From Actinomadura rupiterrae (lineage in GTDB: Bacteria > Actinomycetota > Actinomycetes > Streptosporangiales > Streptosporangiaceae), in the NCBI RefSeq assembly GCF_024172125.1, contig NZ_JAMZEA010000003.1:248001-312000 (forward strand): a stretch of 64,000 nt of DNA. The letters are read 5' to 3'. Made by a program: the position numbers and the translations under genes. The notes under the pieces were generated by a model. That model was not told where the DNA came from and searched no databases. It saw nothing but the letters and a program-made list of their open reading frames with translations. This document shows positions 25,841 to 36,364 of the stretch, in pieces. Each line of letters opens with the position of its first letter. The stretch's first letter is position 1.

Positions 25841-25903
25841 GAGCAACCTTTTCGCTATGTTCGCGGGCGTTGACCGCCGAGCATCCAGGTCTCTACCCTC
25901 ATT

Positions 25904-25916
25904 TGAAACTCTTTCA
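25904..25916. promoter_or_regulatory. TGAAA-CTC-TTTCA inverted repeat
   Basis: Perfect 5-bp arms in a locally A/T-rich stretch 43 bp before the MFS start. It resembles operators of LacI, GntR or ROK-type sugar regulators, but no such regulator is adjacent. Confidence 0.35.
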
Positions 25917-25958
25917 TGTTTTTCGGCCGCCCGGATTCGCGGTTGGGAAGGGGCGGAT

Positions 25959-27209
25959 ATGACTACGGAAGCCGCCGCGGCAGGGGCCGTGACCGGCCGG
26001 GACCGCCAGGCCCGCATCGCCGCGTACGCCGCGTTCGCCGTCCAGGGGCTGTGCTTCGCGACCCTCGTCGGGCGCGTCAACCAGCTGCGCGACGCGCACC
26101 ACATGACCGACGACCAGATCAACATCCTGGTGCTGTGCGTGCCGATCATCGCCGGTGTCGGCAGCGCGGTCGCCGCGCCGCTGATGGGCCGGCTCGGCAG
26201 CGGCCCGGTGCTGCGGATCGCGCAGCCGCTGGTCTGCCTGTCCGTCCTCGCCGTGGGCCTCACCGGCCACTCGCGGCTGCCGCTGTACGTCCTGATCGCG
26301 CTGTTCGGCCTGTTCGTCGGCGCGGTGGACGCGTCGATGAACGCGCAGGCCGTCCGGGCGGAGCGGGCCTACGGGGTCAGCATCCTCACCGGCTTCCACG
26401 CGCTGTGGAGCGCGGCCGCCGGGCTCGGCGCGGTCTGGGCGTGGGCGGCCAACGAGTACGTCTTCCACGGCTCCCTGACCAAGTCGCTCGCCGTCGGGTT
26501 CGCGATCCCGGCCGTGCTCGGCATCGCGGTGTCCGCCGCGACCGGGACGCGCCTCTACCGCCGTGCCGAGGAGGCCGCGGACGTCGCCGCGGAGGCGGTG
26601 AAGTCGGCCGCCAAGCTCGTCCCGTGGCGCCCGGTGCTGATCATCGGCATCGCGATGGCCTGCTTCTACATCGCCGACTCGATGCTGTCGAACTTCGGCA
26701 CCCTGTTCTTCGACAAGGACCTGCACAGCAAGTCCGTCGCGCCGCTCGGCCTCGCCGCCTACCAGGTGATGATGGTCGTCAGCCGCGCCGTCGCCGACTT
26801 CGGCGTCCGCCGCTTCGGCGCGACCCTGGTCGTCCGGGCCGGGACGGTCGTGGGCGCGCTCGGGCTCGTCCTGGTCGTCGCCGCGCAGAACGCCCCGATG
26901 GCCATCGCCGGGTTCGCCGTCACCGGCCTCGGCATGTGCGTGGTCGCCCCGATCTCGTTCTCGGCGGCGGGCAAGGTGGACGGCAGCGGCCTCGGCATCG
27001 CGGTCGCGCGGGTGAACATCTTCAACTACGTCGGGTTCGTGGTCGGCGCGGTGATCGTCCTGATCGTCCAGCCGATGTCCAGCTACCAGACCAGCTACAT
27101 CGTCCCGGCCGTGCTGGCCGTGGTGATCATCGCCCTGGCCCGCGGGTTCGAGCCCGCCGAGGCCGCGGGCGCCCCCGCTCCCGTGGCGGCCGAACGCCCG
27201 GTCGCCTGA
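25959..27209 (+). CDS. MFS transporter
   Basis: The 416-residue protein has twelve helices in the style of the FucP/NagP-like or YbjJ-type MFS group (GRVNQLRDAHHMTDDQINIL near the first loop, GVSILTGFHALWSAAAGLGA in the middle). GGAAGGGG precedes the ATG at 25959; the longer frame upstream runs through the repeats and is rejected. The gene stands alone and ends in a strong terminator. The substrate is unknown. Confidence 0.87.
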   Translation: MTTEAAAAGAVTGRDRQARIAAYAAFAVQGLCFATLVGRVNQLRDAHHMTDDQINILVLCVPIIAGVGSAVAAPLMGRLGSGPVLRIAQPLVCLSVLAVGLTGHSRLPLYVLIALFGLFVGAVDASMNAQAVRAERAYGVSILTGFHALWSAAAGLGAVWAWAANEYVFHGSLTKSLAVGFAIPAVLGIAVSAATGTRLYRRAEEAADVAAEAVKSAAKLVPWRPVLIIGIAMACFYIADSMLSNFGTLFFDKDLHSKSVAPLGLAAYQVMMVVSRAVADFGVRRFGATLVVRAGTVVGALGLVLVVAAQNAPMAIAGFAVTGLGMCVVAPISFSAAGKVDGSGLGIAVARVNIFNYVGFVVGAVIVLIVQPMSSYQTSYIVPAVLAVVIIALARGFEPAEAAGAPAPVAAERPVA

Positions 27210-27288
27210 GTCCCGCCCCCCGTCCCTGCCCCGCGTCCGTCGCGCGCGACCGCACCCCGCTCCGCGCGCGCCGGACGCGGCCACGACG

Positions 27289-27318
27289 AAGGCCCCCGCA
27301 CCGGGTGCGGGGGCCTTT
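27289..27318 (+). terminator. strong intrinsic terminator
   Basis: AAGGCCCCCGCACC (27289-27302) pairs with GGTGCGGGGGCCTT (27304-27317) and ends in TTT. It follows the MFS gene and lies between convergent genes. Confidence 0.88.
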
Positions 27319-27346
27319 CGCGGTCTTCTGCGGGGTTCGTGTGGGG

Positions 27347-27580
27347 TCAGGAGTTCTCGCTGACGGCCATGACGGCCTTCTCGCCCTCGACGCGGGCTTC
27401 GTCGGGTGACAGGTCCTCGGAGGCGCGGTCCAAGGCCGTGATGGTGGCTTCGATCGCGGCGCGGGCGGTGACCGCGTTCTCCTGTGCGCGGTCGAGGTCG
27501 CCCAAGCCGATCAGGTCGAACGACACCTGCGCGTCGTGGACGGCCATCTTCAGCTGCCGTGCGGCCTCGTCCAGACTCAT
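27347..27580 (-). CDS. small helical protein of unknown function
   Basis: The 77-residue protein is predicted to be all-helical and acidic (LDEAARQLKMAVHDAQVSFD at the start). It has a perfect AAGGAGG ribosome site 6 bases before the ATG, so translation is likely strong. No signal peptide, membrane segment or known motif is visible. It lies downstream of the MocR regulator gene on the same strand, 97 bp apart. I do not recognise it. Confidence 0.7.
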   Translation of the reverse strand: MSLDEAARQLKMAVHDAQVSFDLIGLGDLDRAQENAVTARAAIEATITALDRASEDLSPDEARVEGEKAVMAVSENS

Positions 27581-27676
27581 CCGTACCTCCTTAGGCGGGA
27601 ACCCCGTATCTACCCCTGAGCATCGCCTGTAACCGCTCTGCCAGCCCGTTCACGCAAGGGCTGAAGGTCGTTTTCG

Positions 27677-29575
27677 TCACTCTCGTGCGCGCGCGACGGC
27701 GTCGCCCAGAATGCGGGCCGCCTCGTCCAACCTGGCCTCGTTCAGGGCCGCATACCCGAGGACGAGCGCGGGATGCTTCTGACCTTCGCTCCACATCTCC
27801 GTCGCGCCGGAGACCCGAACTCCGGACGCAGCGGCCACGTCGATCACGGCCTTTTCGGACGCGCCGGAAGGCAGTTCCAGATACAGGTGGACGCCCGCCG
27901 AGATACCCCGGACCACGGCGTCCGGGACGTGCTCGCGAAGCGCCGCGACCAGGGCGTCCCGCCGGGACCGGTAGCGCCGCCGCATCGCCCGCAGGTGCCG
28001 GTCGTACGCGCCGTCCGCGAGGAAGCGCGCGAAGGCGTGCTGGTCCAGGACGGGCCCGCCGAGGTCGCTCAGCTCGCGGTGCTCGCGCAGCTCGGCGGCC
28101 ACCCACGGGGGCGCGACGGCCCACCCGAGCCGCATCCCGGGCGCCAGCGCCTTGCTGACCGATCCGAGCAGGACGGTTCGCTCGGGCGCGACGCCCTGCA
28201 GGCAGCCGACCGGATCGCCGTCGTAGCGGAACTCGGCGTCGTAGTCGTCCTCGATGATCACCGCGTCGGCGGCGCGGGCCCAGTCCACCAGCGCGGCGCG
28301 CCGCCCGGGGGCCAGCACGACGCCGGTCGGGTACTGGTGCGCCGGCGTGACCAGCACGGCGGACGCGCCGGACCGCGCGAGCGCCGCGACGTCCAGCCCG
28401 TCCCCGTCCACCGGTATCCGGACGATCCGGGCGCCGGTCGCTTCGAGCATGGGCAGCTGCCGGTCGCTGGTCGGATCCTCCACGGCGAGCGTCCCGCGCC
28501 CCGCCGCGACCAGCGCCCGGACCGCCGACGACAGCCCGAGCGCCACCCCGTTCATGATCACGACCTGGCCCGCGTCCGCAAGCGCCGCCCGGACCCGCCC
28601 GAGGTACCCGGCCAGCTCCGCCCGCAACTCCAGGACCCCACCGGGATCCGGATACGTCAACGCACGATGCGGCACGTCCTGCAAGGCCGCCCGATAAGCC
28701 GCCAACCACCGAGACCGCGGAAACGCCGCCAAATCCGGCCGCCCCGGCGTCAAATCAAACCGCACCCCAGGAACAACCGCCTCAGCCCACCCATCCAACT
28801 CCCCCGAACGCCCATCCGCCGCGCGAACAAGCCACCCTCCCGAGGCATCCTGCGCTCTCATCGCCGTCCGCGCGCCCGAAGCACCCCCCGAACCAGGGAC
28901 CGCACACGCGTCCGAGGCGCCCCGCGATGCGGCAACGGGCCGCGTCCCCGAGCCGTCCCACGCTTTCGTCCTGGTCCGCGCATCCGAAGCACTTCCCGGA
29001 TCAGGGTCTGGCAGCGCGTCTGAGGCGCCCGGCGATCCGGGAACGGGGCGCGTCCCCGAGGCGTCCTGCGGTCCCGTCGCCATCCGCGTGTCCGAAGCGC
29101 CCCCCGAATCAGGGAGCGCACGCGCGTCTGAGGCGCCCCGCGATGCGGGGACGGGCCGCGTCCCCGAGGCGTCCTGCGGTCCCGTCGCCGTCCGCGTGTC
29201 CGAAGCACCTCCCGGATCAGGGACCGGCCGCGCCTCTGAGGTCCTCCGCGATGCGGGGGCGGGCCGCGTCCCCGTGACGTCCTGCGCCGGACGCGGGCTC
29301 GGCTCGGGCCGCGGGACGGGGACGGGGCGGGCGTTGGGGGCCACTCGGGTGCCGTCGCCTCGGCGGGCGACGAGGAAGCCTTCGGCGATCAGCTGCTCGT
29401 ACGCGGTGACGACCACGCCTCGGGAGATGCCCAGGTCACGGGCCAGATCGCGGCTGGACGGCAGGCGCGTGCCCGCCACGAGCCGTCCCGCCCGGATCGC
29501 GTCGCGGCAACCGGCCGCAAGCTGCGCGGCAAGGTGCCCGGCCGAACGATCGAGCGCAACATGCAGGTCGGTCAC
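27677..29575 (-). CDS. MocR-type GntR/aminotransferase regulator with expanded linker
   Basis: The 632-residue protein joins a GntR winged helix (about 10-78, AIRAGRLVAGTRLPSSRDLA) to an aminotransferase-like domain (about 265-625). In the latter, NGVALGLS, PAHQYPTG, IIEDDYDAEFRYDG and GSVSKALAPGM give the PLP lysine as about K475. MocR proteins sense PLP or amino compounds and act on nearby genes. The usual linker is short; here residues 98-247 are 36-residue repeats. I chose the GTG at 29575 because the winged helix starts right after it. The gene is divergent from an EamA exporter and shares direct-repeat motifs with it. Confidence 0.9.
   Translation of the reverse strand: MTDLHVALDRSAGHLAAQLAAGCRDAIRAGRLVAGTRLPSSRDLARDLGISRGVVVTAYEQLIAEGFLVARRGDGTRVAPNARPVPVPRPEPSPRPAQDVTGTRPAPASRRTSEARPVPDPGGASDTRTATGPQDASGTRPVPASRGASDARALPDSGGASDTRMATGPQDASGTRPVPGSPGASDALPDPDPGSASDARTRTKAWDGSGTRPVAASRGASDACAVPGSGGASGARTAMRAQDASGGWLVRAADGRSGELDGWAEAVVPGVRFDLTPGRPDLAAFPRSRWLAAYRAALQDVPHRALTYPDPGGVLELRAELAGYLGRVRAALADAGQVVIMNGVALGLSSAVRALVAAGRGTLAVEDPTSDRQLPMLEATGARIVRIPVDGDGLDVAALARSGASAVLVTPAHQYPTGVVLAPGRRAALVDWARAADAVIIEDDYDAEFRYDGDPVGCLQGVAPERTVLLGSVSKALAPGMRLGWAVAPPWVAAELREHRELSDLGGPVLDQHAFARFLADGAYDRHLRAMRRRYRSRRDALVAALREHVPDAVVRGISAGVHLYLELPSGASEKAVIDVAAASGVRVSGATEMWSEGQKHPALVLGYAALNEARLDEAARILGDAVARARE
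28835..29284 (-). repeat. in-frame 108-bp tandem repeat in the MocR linker
   Basis: About four copies of a 36-residue unit (QDASGTRPVPASRGASDARA then LPDSGGASDTRTATGP) follow each other at residues 98-247. The DNA repeats with a 108-bp period and high identity, so expansion was recent. Confidence 0.9.
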
Positions 29576-29579
29576 GAGG

Positions 29580-29647
29580 TGGTCCTTGTCACGTTCGGGG
29601 GTTGGTCCTCGTAAAGGGGCAGGGATTGGCCCTGTTTCCAGGACCAA
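29580..29647. promoter_or_regulatory. repeated TTGGTCCT motifs, candidate MocR operator
   Basis: TGGTCCT (29580), TTGGTCCT (29602) and TTGGCCCT (29626) are direct repeats spaced 23 and 24 bp. AGGACCAA (29640-29647) is an inverted copy. They fill the 94-bp gap between divergent mocR and EamA genes. MocR regulators are known to bind direct repeats in such gaps. Confidence 0.6.
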
Positions 29648-29669
29648 GGGGTTTCTAGCGTTGCATGCC

Positions 29670-30578
29670 ATGACGTTCTCGGCCAACACCCGCGGGGCGG
29701 CTCAGGCCGCGCTCGCGATGTCCCTTGTCGGGTCGCTGACCGCCGTGTCCGCGACGATCGCCGACTTCCCGGTGCTCGGCGGGCAGGCCGTCCGGTATGC
29801 GGGCGCGGCGGCGATCCTGTTCGGTATCGCGCGGCTGGACGACCGGCGTTCGGGGCGCGCGCCGGTCAGGCCGTCCCGGCGCGATCTCGCCCTGCTGGCG
29901 GCGCTCGCGGCGACCGGGCTGGCCGCGTTCAACGTGTTCATCATCCTGGCGACGCACGACACGAGCCCGGCGACGATCGGGACGGTCGTGGCGACGGTCC
30001 CGATCGTGCTGGCGCTGGTCGGGCCGCTGCTGTCCGGACGGCGGCCGACCGCGGCGACCGTCCTCGCGGCGTGCGTCGTGGCGTCCGGGGCGGGGCTGGC
30101 GAACGGGCTGGGCGGCGGGACGGTCCGGGGCCTGCTGCTCTCGCTCGGCGCGCTGGGCGGCGAGGTGTGCTTCTCGCTGCTCGCCGTCCCCCTGCTGCCG
30201 CGGCTGGGCCCGATCCGGGTGTCGGCGTGGTCGGCGGCGCTCGCGGTCCCCATGCTGCTCGGCTCCGGTCTGATCATGGACGGGCGGCACGTCCTGCGGA
30301 TGCCGACGGGCGCCGAGCTCGCGGGCCTGATCTACCTCACCGTCGTCGTGACCTGCGTCGCGTTCCTGCTCTGGTACGACGCGCTGGGCGTGATGGGCGC
30401 CGACCGGGCGGGGCTGTTCGCCGGGATGATCCCGGTCGCCGCCGTCCTGACGACGGTGGTGCTGGGCGTGGCGGCGCCGCGTCCGGCGGAGGTCGCCGGG
30501 GCGGCCCTGGTGGCGGTCGGCGTGGCCCTCGGACTGCGGCCGGTACGGGGGCCGGAGGCTCGGTTGAACACGGCGTAA
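29670..30578 (+). CDS. EamA/DMT-family transporter
   Basis: The 302-residue protein has ten helices in two EamA halves (AMSLVGSLTAVSATIADFPV near the start, TYLTVVVTCVAFLLWY-like segment in the second half). DMT exporters move amino acids, metabolites or drugs out of the cell. It is divergent from the MocR regulator, a common pairing. The ATG at 29670 was chosen because the longer frame runs antisense through the regulator. The substrate is unknown; a link to amino or PLP compounds is inference. Confidence 0.88.
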   Translation: MTFSANTRGAAQAALAMSLVGSLTAVSATIADFPVLGGQAVRYAGAAAILFGIARLDDRRSGRAPVRPSRRDLALLAALAATGLAAFNVFIILATHDTSPATIGTVVATVPIVLALVGPLLSGRRPTAATVLAACVVASGAGLANGLGGGTVRGLLLSLGALGGEVCFSLLAVPLLPRLGPIRVSAWSAALAVPMLLGSGLIMDGRHVLRMPTGAELAGLIYLTVVVTCVAFLLWYDALGVMGADRAGLFAGMIPVAAVLTTVVLGVAAPRPAEVAGAALVAVGVALGLRPVRGPEARLNTA

Positions 30579-30621
30579 CCTGTAGGGCGGCCCCCAACCG
30601 GACACCTCACGAGGATCTTCG

Positions 30622-32262
<1,641 letters not shown>

Positions 32263-32268
32263 CCCGTC

Positions 32269-32302
32269 CGGACGGCCGTCGCCCCGCCCCGGCGGCCGTC
32301 CG
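32269..32302 (+). terminator. 10-bp-stem hairpin after the class I fumarase
   Basis: CGGACGGCCG (32269-32278) pairs perfectly with CGGCCGTCCG (32293-32302), starting 7 bp after the stop. Confidence 0.7.
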
Positions 32303-32690
32303 ACCAGCACAACCCGTCATCGAGGCCGTCCTGGCAAAGGCCATCACATCGAGGTGCCCTGCCTTCGCCGCAGAGTCCGTCCCTCAACCCGGCCCGTCCC
32401 TCAACGCGGCCGTCCCGTGGGCGCGGGCCTTTGGTCGGCGAGGTGCGTCCGGCGGCGCCCCGCGTCCGGCCGCGGTGGCCGCCGGCCTCTTCGCAGGCCA
32501 GGGCGGGATCCGAGGGGGACGTTCCGGATGTTCTCCGAGGGTTCGGCGAGGCTTCACCTGGCCCGTCGGAGCTGGGGTGATCGCGGGACGCGGGGGAACG
32601 GGACCGGGCGAAGGTGACGGACCGGATACATATCGGCGGAAATTCCAAGTTGGTGCCGAGGTGTAGCCGCTGGGAACCTGGTCACTCCGG

Positions 32691-32696
32691 TATCTT
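32691..32696 (+). promoter_or_regulatory. -10 box of a leaderless kinase transcript
   Basis: TATCTT ends 7 nt before the ATG of the kinase, and no Shine-Dalgarno sequence is seen. Confidence 0.45.
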
Positions 32697-32703
32697 TTCG
32701 GCC

Positions 32704-34020
32704 ATGTCTCAGTCAGAGCGCCTCGTGTTGGCGACGCGCTACCGGCTGGTCTCGGAAATCGGTCAAGGCGCCAACGGAACCGTCTGGAGAGGCCACGACG
32801 ACCTCCTCGACCGCGCTGTCGCGATCAAGGAGCTGCGGCTGCCCGCGGACCTCTCCGAGGACGACCGGGTGGTGTTCTACCGCCGGACGCTGCGCGAGGC
32901 GCGCGCCCCGGCGCAGCTGCGCTCGACCTCGATCGTCGAGGTCTACGACGTGGTCATCGAGCAGGGCCGCCCGTGGATCGTGATGGAGCTGATCGAGTCC
33001 CCCAGCCTGGAGGACCTGATCGAGCGGGACGGGCCGCTCCCGCCCGACCGCGTGGCGCACATCGGGCGCCAGCTCCTGACCGCCCTGGAGGAGGCGCACC
33101 GCTCGGGCATCGTGCACCGCGACCTCAAGCCGTCCAACGTGCTGCTGGACGGCGACCGGGTGGTGCTCACCGACTTCGGCCTGGCGTTCTCGTCCGGGTC
33201 GGTGAAGCTCACCAAGACCGGCCACTTCATGGGGTCGCCCGCCTACGTCGCGCCGGAGGTCGCCGCCGGGGAGAAGGCCACGCCCCGCTCCGACCTGTGG
33301 TCCCTCGGCGCGACCCTGTACGCCGCGGTCGAGGGCAAGCCGCCCTTCGAGCGCGAGAACGTGATGGCGACGCTGAGCGCCCTCGCGAACGAGTCCCCGC
33401 CTCCCCCGCTGCGCGCCGGGCCCCTGGCCCCGGTGATCGACGGCCTGCTGGTGAAGAACCCGACCCGCAGGCTCACCCACGCCCGCGCCGCGGACCGCCT
33501 GGAGCGCGCCCTCAACGGGCCGCGCTCGGCGCGCCGCGCCGCCGTCCCCGCCGCCCCCCGCTACCGGCTCATGATCGTGATCGCCCTGATCGGCGCGACC
33601 GTCGCGTCCTGCGGCATCGGCGCGACCGCGCTCATCGTCGGGATGATGAAGGAGAAGCCCGGCCCGTCCCCCACCCAGCCTCCACCCAAGACCGGCGGCG
33701 CCGGCCAACCCGGATCCGGCACTCCGTCCGGCGCGGCGACCGCGACCTTCCTCGTGCGCGCGCGGGAGGAGGGCTGCAAGATCTTCGTATCCGTGCCCGG
33801 CTCCCGGCTGACCGTCCTCACGGACGAGACGCTCGCCAAGGGCGACGCCCGGCAGTACAACCAGCCGAAGCTGACCGCCGTCCTGACGAACTCGGCGGCC
33901 TGCGAGGTCTGGGTGAACGGCCAGCGCAAACCCGAAGGACGCGCCGGAGAACGCCGCACCTACACCGTGGACCGGGCGATCCCCGGCGACGGCACCGCCG
34001 ACTCCGGCACCGGGGGCTGA
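32704..34020 (+). CDS. membrane serine/threonine protein kinase (PknB-like)
   Basis: The 438-residue protein has a full Hanks-type kinase domain (about 12-270): P-loop GQGANGTV, K42 in VAIKEL, HRDLKPSN (138-145), DFG (157-159) and SPAYVAPE. A single membrane helix follows (about 290-313). A Pro/Gly linker and a small extracellular domain of about 90 residues with two Cys end the protein. It phosphorylates Ser/Thr of cytosolic targets in response to an outside signal. The external part is not PASTA. The start fits a leaderless transcript. Fumarase genes flank it, but a functional link is not shown. Confidence 0.93.
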   Translation: MSQSERLVLATRYRLVSEIGQGANGTVWRGHDDLLDRAVAIKELRLPADLSEDDRVVFYRRTLREARAPAQLRSTSIVEVYDVVIEQGRPWIVMELIESPSLEDLIERDGPLPPDRVAHIGRQLLTALEEAHRSGIVHRDLKPSNVLLDGDRVVLTDFGLAFSSGSVKLTKTGHFMGSPAYVAPEVAAGEKATPRSDLWSLGATLYAAVEGKPPFERENVMATLSALANESPPPPLRAGPLAPVIDGLLVKNPTRRLTHARAADRLERALNGPRSARRAAVPAAPRYRLMIVIALIGATVASCGIGATALIVGMMKEKPGPSPTQPPPKTGGAGQPGSGTPSGAATATFLVRAREEGCKIFVSVPGSRLTVLTDETLAKGDARQYNQPKLTAVLTNSAACEVWVNGQRKPEGRAGERRTYTVDRAIPGDGTADSGTGG

Positions 34021-34142
34021 TCCCGGCCCGGCGCCCGCGGCTGTCTGATCGATCACGTCCGGGAATGGACGGGCCGCCGCGGAGGCTGCGCTCTGACGAG
34101 AGTTAACGTCGGAGGACAGCGTCGCAGCGGAGGTGGCTTTCC

Positions 34143-35534
34143 ATGGACTACCGGATCGAGCACGATTCCATGGGCGAGGTTCGGGTCCCGGCCGAGGCGA
34201 AGTGGCGGGCGCAGACCCAGCGCGCGGTGGAAAATTTCCCGATCTCCGGCCGCGGCCTCTCACCTGCGCACATCGCCGCGCTCGGCCAGATCAAGGCGGC
34301 CGCCGCCCGGGTGAACGCCGAGCTGGGCGTCCTGGACGAGGACGTCGCCGAGGCGATCCGTGAGGCGGCGCTCGACGTCGCCGCCGGAAAATGGGACGAC
34401 CAGTTCCCGATCGACGTCTTCCAGACGGGTTCCGGCACGTCGTCCAACATGAACGCCAACGAGGTCGTCGCAACGCTCGCCTCCGAGAAGCTGGGACGGG
34501 ACGTCCACCCGAACGACCACGTGAACGCCTCCCAGTCCTCGAACGACGTGTTCCCTTCGTCCATCCACATCGCGGCGACGGGCGCGGTTTTGAACGACCT
34601 GATCCCCGCGCTGCGGCACCTCGAAGCATCCCTCACCCGCAAGCAAGCCGAGTTCGCCGACGTCGTGAAGTCGGGCCGCACGCACCTCATGGACGCGACG
34701 CCCGTCACCCTCGGCCAGGAGTTCGGCGGCTACGCGGCGCAGATCCGCTACGGCGTCGAGCGCCTGGAGGCCGCCCTGCCCCGGCTTGCCGAGCTGCCCC
34801 TGGGCGGGACGGCCGTGGGCACCGGCATCAACACCCCGCCCCGGTTCGCGTCCCGCGTGATCGAGGAAGTTTCCGCCGCGACCGGGTGGCCGTTCACCGA
34901 GGCCCGCGACCACTTCGAGGCCCAGGGCGCCCGGGACGGCCTGGTCGAGACGTCCGGCGAGCTGAAGACCATCGCGGTCTCCCTCACCAAGATCGCCAAC
35001 GACCTGCGCTGGATGGGCTCCGGCCCGCGCGCCGGCCTCGCCGAGATCCGCCTCCCCGACCTCCAGCCCGGCTCGTCGATCATGCCCGGCAAGGTCAACC
35101 CCGTGATCCCCGAGGCCGTCGCCCAGGTCGCCGCCCAGGTCATCGGCAACGACGCCGCGATCACGTTCGGCGGCGCGTCCGGAAACTTCGAGCTGAACGT
35201 CATGCTCCCGATGCTGGCCCGCAACGTCCTGGAGTCGATCAGCCTCCTGGCCAACGTCTCCCGCCTCCTCGCCGACCGCACCATCGACGGCATCGAGGCC
35301 GACACCGACCGCGCCCGCGAGTACGCCGAGTCGTCCCCGTCCATCGTGACGCCCCTGAACCGCTACATCGGCTACGAGGAAGCCGCCAAGGTCGCCAAGC
35401 AGGCCCTGGCCGAACGCAAGACCATCCGCCAGGTCGTCCTCGAACGCGGCTACATCAAGTCCGGCAAACTCACCGAACCCCAACTCGACGCCGCCCTCGA
35501 CGTCCTCTCCATGACCCACCCACCCCAGCCCTAA
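34143..35534 (+). CDS. fumC: class II fumarate hydratase
   Basis: The 463-residue enzyme is the iron-free, oxygen-stable fumarase of the fumarase/aspartase family. It has [14 protein letters not shown], the catalytic-site region [17 protein letters not shown] and the signature [11 protein letters not shown]. It works as a tetramer in the TCA cycle. GGAGG lies 9 bases before the ATG. M. tuberculosis has its orthologue Rv1098c beside glpX, so the position is conserved though 15 kb of other genes intervene here. A strong hairpin follows. Confidence 0.96.
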   Translation: MDYRIEHDSMGEVRVPAEAKWRAQTQRAVENFPISGRGLSPAHIAALGQIKAAAARVNAELGVLDEDVAEAIREAALDVAAGKWDDQFPIDVFQTGSGTSSNMNANEVVATLASEKLGRDVHPNDHVNASQSSNDVFPSSIHIAATGAVLNDLIPALRHLEASLTRKQAEFADVVKSGRTHLMDATPVTLGQEFGGYAAQIRYGVERLEAALPRLAELPLGGTAVGTGINTPPRFASRVIEEVSAATGWPFTEARDHFEAQGARDGLVETSGELKTIAVSLTKIANDLRWMGSGPRAGLAEIRLPDLQPGSSIMPGKVNPVIPEAVAQVAAQVIGNDAAITFGGASGNFELNVMLPMLARNVLESISLLANVSRLLADRTIDGIEADTDRAREYAESSPSIVTPLNRYIGYEEAAKVAKQALAERKTIRQVVLERGYIKSGKLTEPQLDAALDVLSMTHPPQP

Positions 35535-35541
35535 CCAGAGA

Positions 35542-35570
35542 GGAGGGCGCCCACTCCCCCGGCGCCCTCC
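35542..35570 (+). terminator. 10-bp-stem hairpin after fumC
   Basis: GGAGGGCGCC (35542-35551) pairs perfectly with GGCGCCCTCC (35561-35570), 7 bp after the stop. Confidence 0.82.
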
Positions 35571-35593
35571 GAACTCCCCGCTCCGCTCTCCTC

Positions 35594-35678
35594 AAAAGGC
35601 CCTCGCTCCGCTCGGACAGCCCTCATTGGGGCTCCCGCCCCAAACCCCGAAGCCGGGGGCTCCGCCCCCAGACCCCCG
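35594..35678 (-). repeat. hairpin-rich dispersed element, copy 1 (inverted)
   Basis: This 85-bp stretch is the reverse complement of three copies at 39.9, 40.5 and 41.1 kb. It holds CTGGGGGC-GGA-GCCCCC, TTGGGGC-GGGA-GCCCCAA and CCGAGCGGAGCGAGG, then CCTTTT. It lies between fumC and a convergent small operon. Confidence 0.85.
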
Positions 35679-35744
35679 GAACCACCCATCGCCCGAACCC
35701 GTGGCCAGTGGGCGCCGTCCTGCGTCCCACAGGCCACGGGAGCG

Positions 35745-35978
35745 TCAGCGGAGCCCACTCAGGAACCGCACCACCACCAACTCCAGCGCCGCGAACTCCC
35801 CACCGGGCTCGTACGGTTGCCACATCTCGCGGCTCTGTGACCCATCCGGCGTCACGCAGAACCACCAACCGTCCCAGCCTTGGCCCTTCGGGCTGATCTC
35901 GGCCAGCCGCACGCCATTCGTCGCCGCGCACACGACGTATCCGGAACGGTCAGTCCGCCGATAAATCTCCGCAGTCAT
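35745..35978 (-). CDS. hypothetical protein, third gene of an ATGA-linked operon
   Basis: The 77-residue protein starts MTAEIYRRTDRSGYVVCAAT and is rich in aromatic residues (GWDGWWFCV). It has no membrane segment. Its ATG overlaps the stop of the gene before it (ATGA), so the two are translationally coupled. I do not recognise the family. The codon bias is a little weaker than in the neighbouring housekeeping genes, but the coupling supports a real gene. Confidence 0.65.
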   Translation of the reverse strand: MTAEIYRRTDRSGYVVCAATNGVRLAEISPKGQGWDGWWFCVTPDGSQSREMWQPYEPGGEFAALELVVVRFLSGLR

Positions 35979-36364
35979 CCCCAGGTCTCACTCCCGAGGA
36001 AGAACCAGCGCAACCAATTGCGCATGCGCCGCCGCCAAGACAAATGCAGGACCGAAACCCGCGCCGGACACTCAGCCAGGCAGCCCGTCACGACCGAGTC
36101 GTGAACGAGCACACCAGCGGACCGCGCCGACGGATCAGCGCGCCGCACCGGCAGATCCGCGGGCCGCGCCGAGGGCAGCGAAGCGCGAATGGACTCGGCG
36201 AGCTGACAGGCATCGCGGGCTTCGACGAGGCGCCCGCGCAGCAGGGCCCACCACGAGCCGGTGAACTCCCCGTGCCAGGTCATCACGTTGGGAAACTCCT
36301 CGTGCAGGACGGCCAGCACCTCGTCCGGATCGACGTCCGCCGCCGACCAGGGCAAGGCACTCAT
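35975..36364 (-). CDS. hypothetical protein, second gene of an ATGA-linked operon
   Basis: The 129-residue product begins with VDPDEVLAVLHEEFPNVMTW and WWALLRGRLVEARDACQLAE, a compact alpha/beta-looking region seen in small uncharacterised actinomycete proteins. The last 25 residues are basic and aromatic (LSWRRRMRNWLRWFFLGSET) and could touch the membrane. Both ends overlap neighbours by 4 bp in ATGA junctions. No function can be assigned. Confidence 0.68.
   Translation of the reverse strand: MSALPWSAADVDPDEVLAVLHEEFPNVMTWHGEFTGSWWALLRGRLVEARDACQLAESIRASLPSARPADLPVRRADPSARSAGVLVHDSVVTGCLAECPARVSVLHLSWRRRMRNWLRWFFLGSETWG

Larger units (their letters stand above)
25610..25958. other. intergenic region with minisatellite repeats and a promoter
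   Basis: No gene is supported. The stretch 25658-25840 is a set of degenerate tandem repeats. To the right, at 25896-25925, the sequence turns less GC-rich and contains the inverted repeat TGAAA-CTC-TTTCA, probably part of the promoter of the MFS gene. Confidence 0.6.
32263..32703. other. intergenic region between class I fumarase and the kinase gene
   Basis: No gene is supported; open frames here have poor codon bias. The left end holds a hairpin (32269-32302). The middle has scattered GGCCGTCC motifs. The right end, from about 32630, is less GC-rich and carries the kinase promoter, with a TATCTT box at 32691-32696. Confidence 0.6.
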
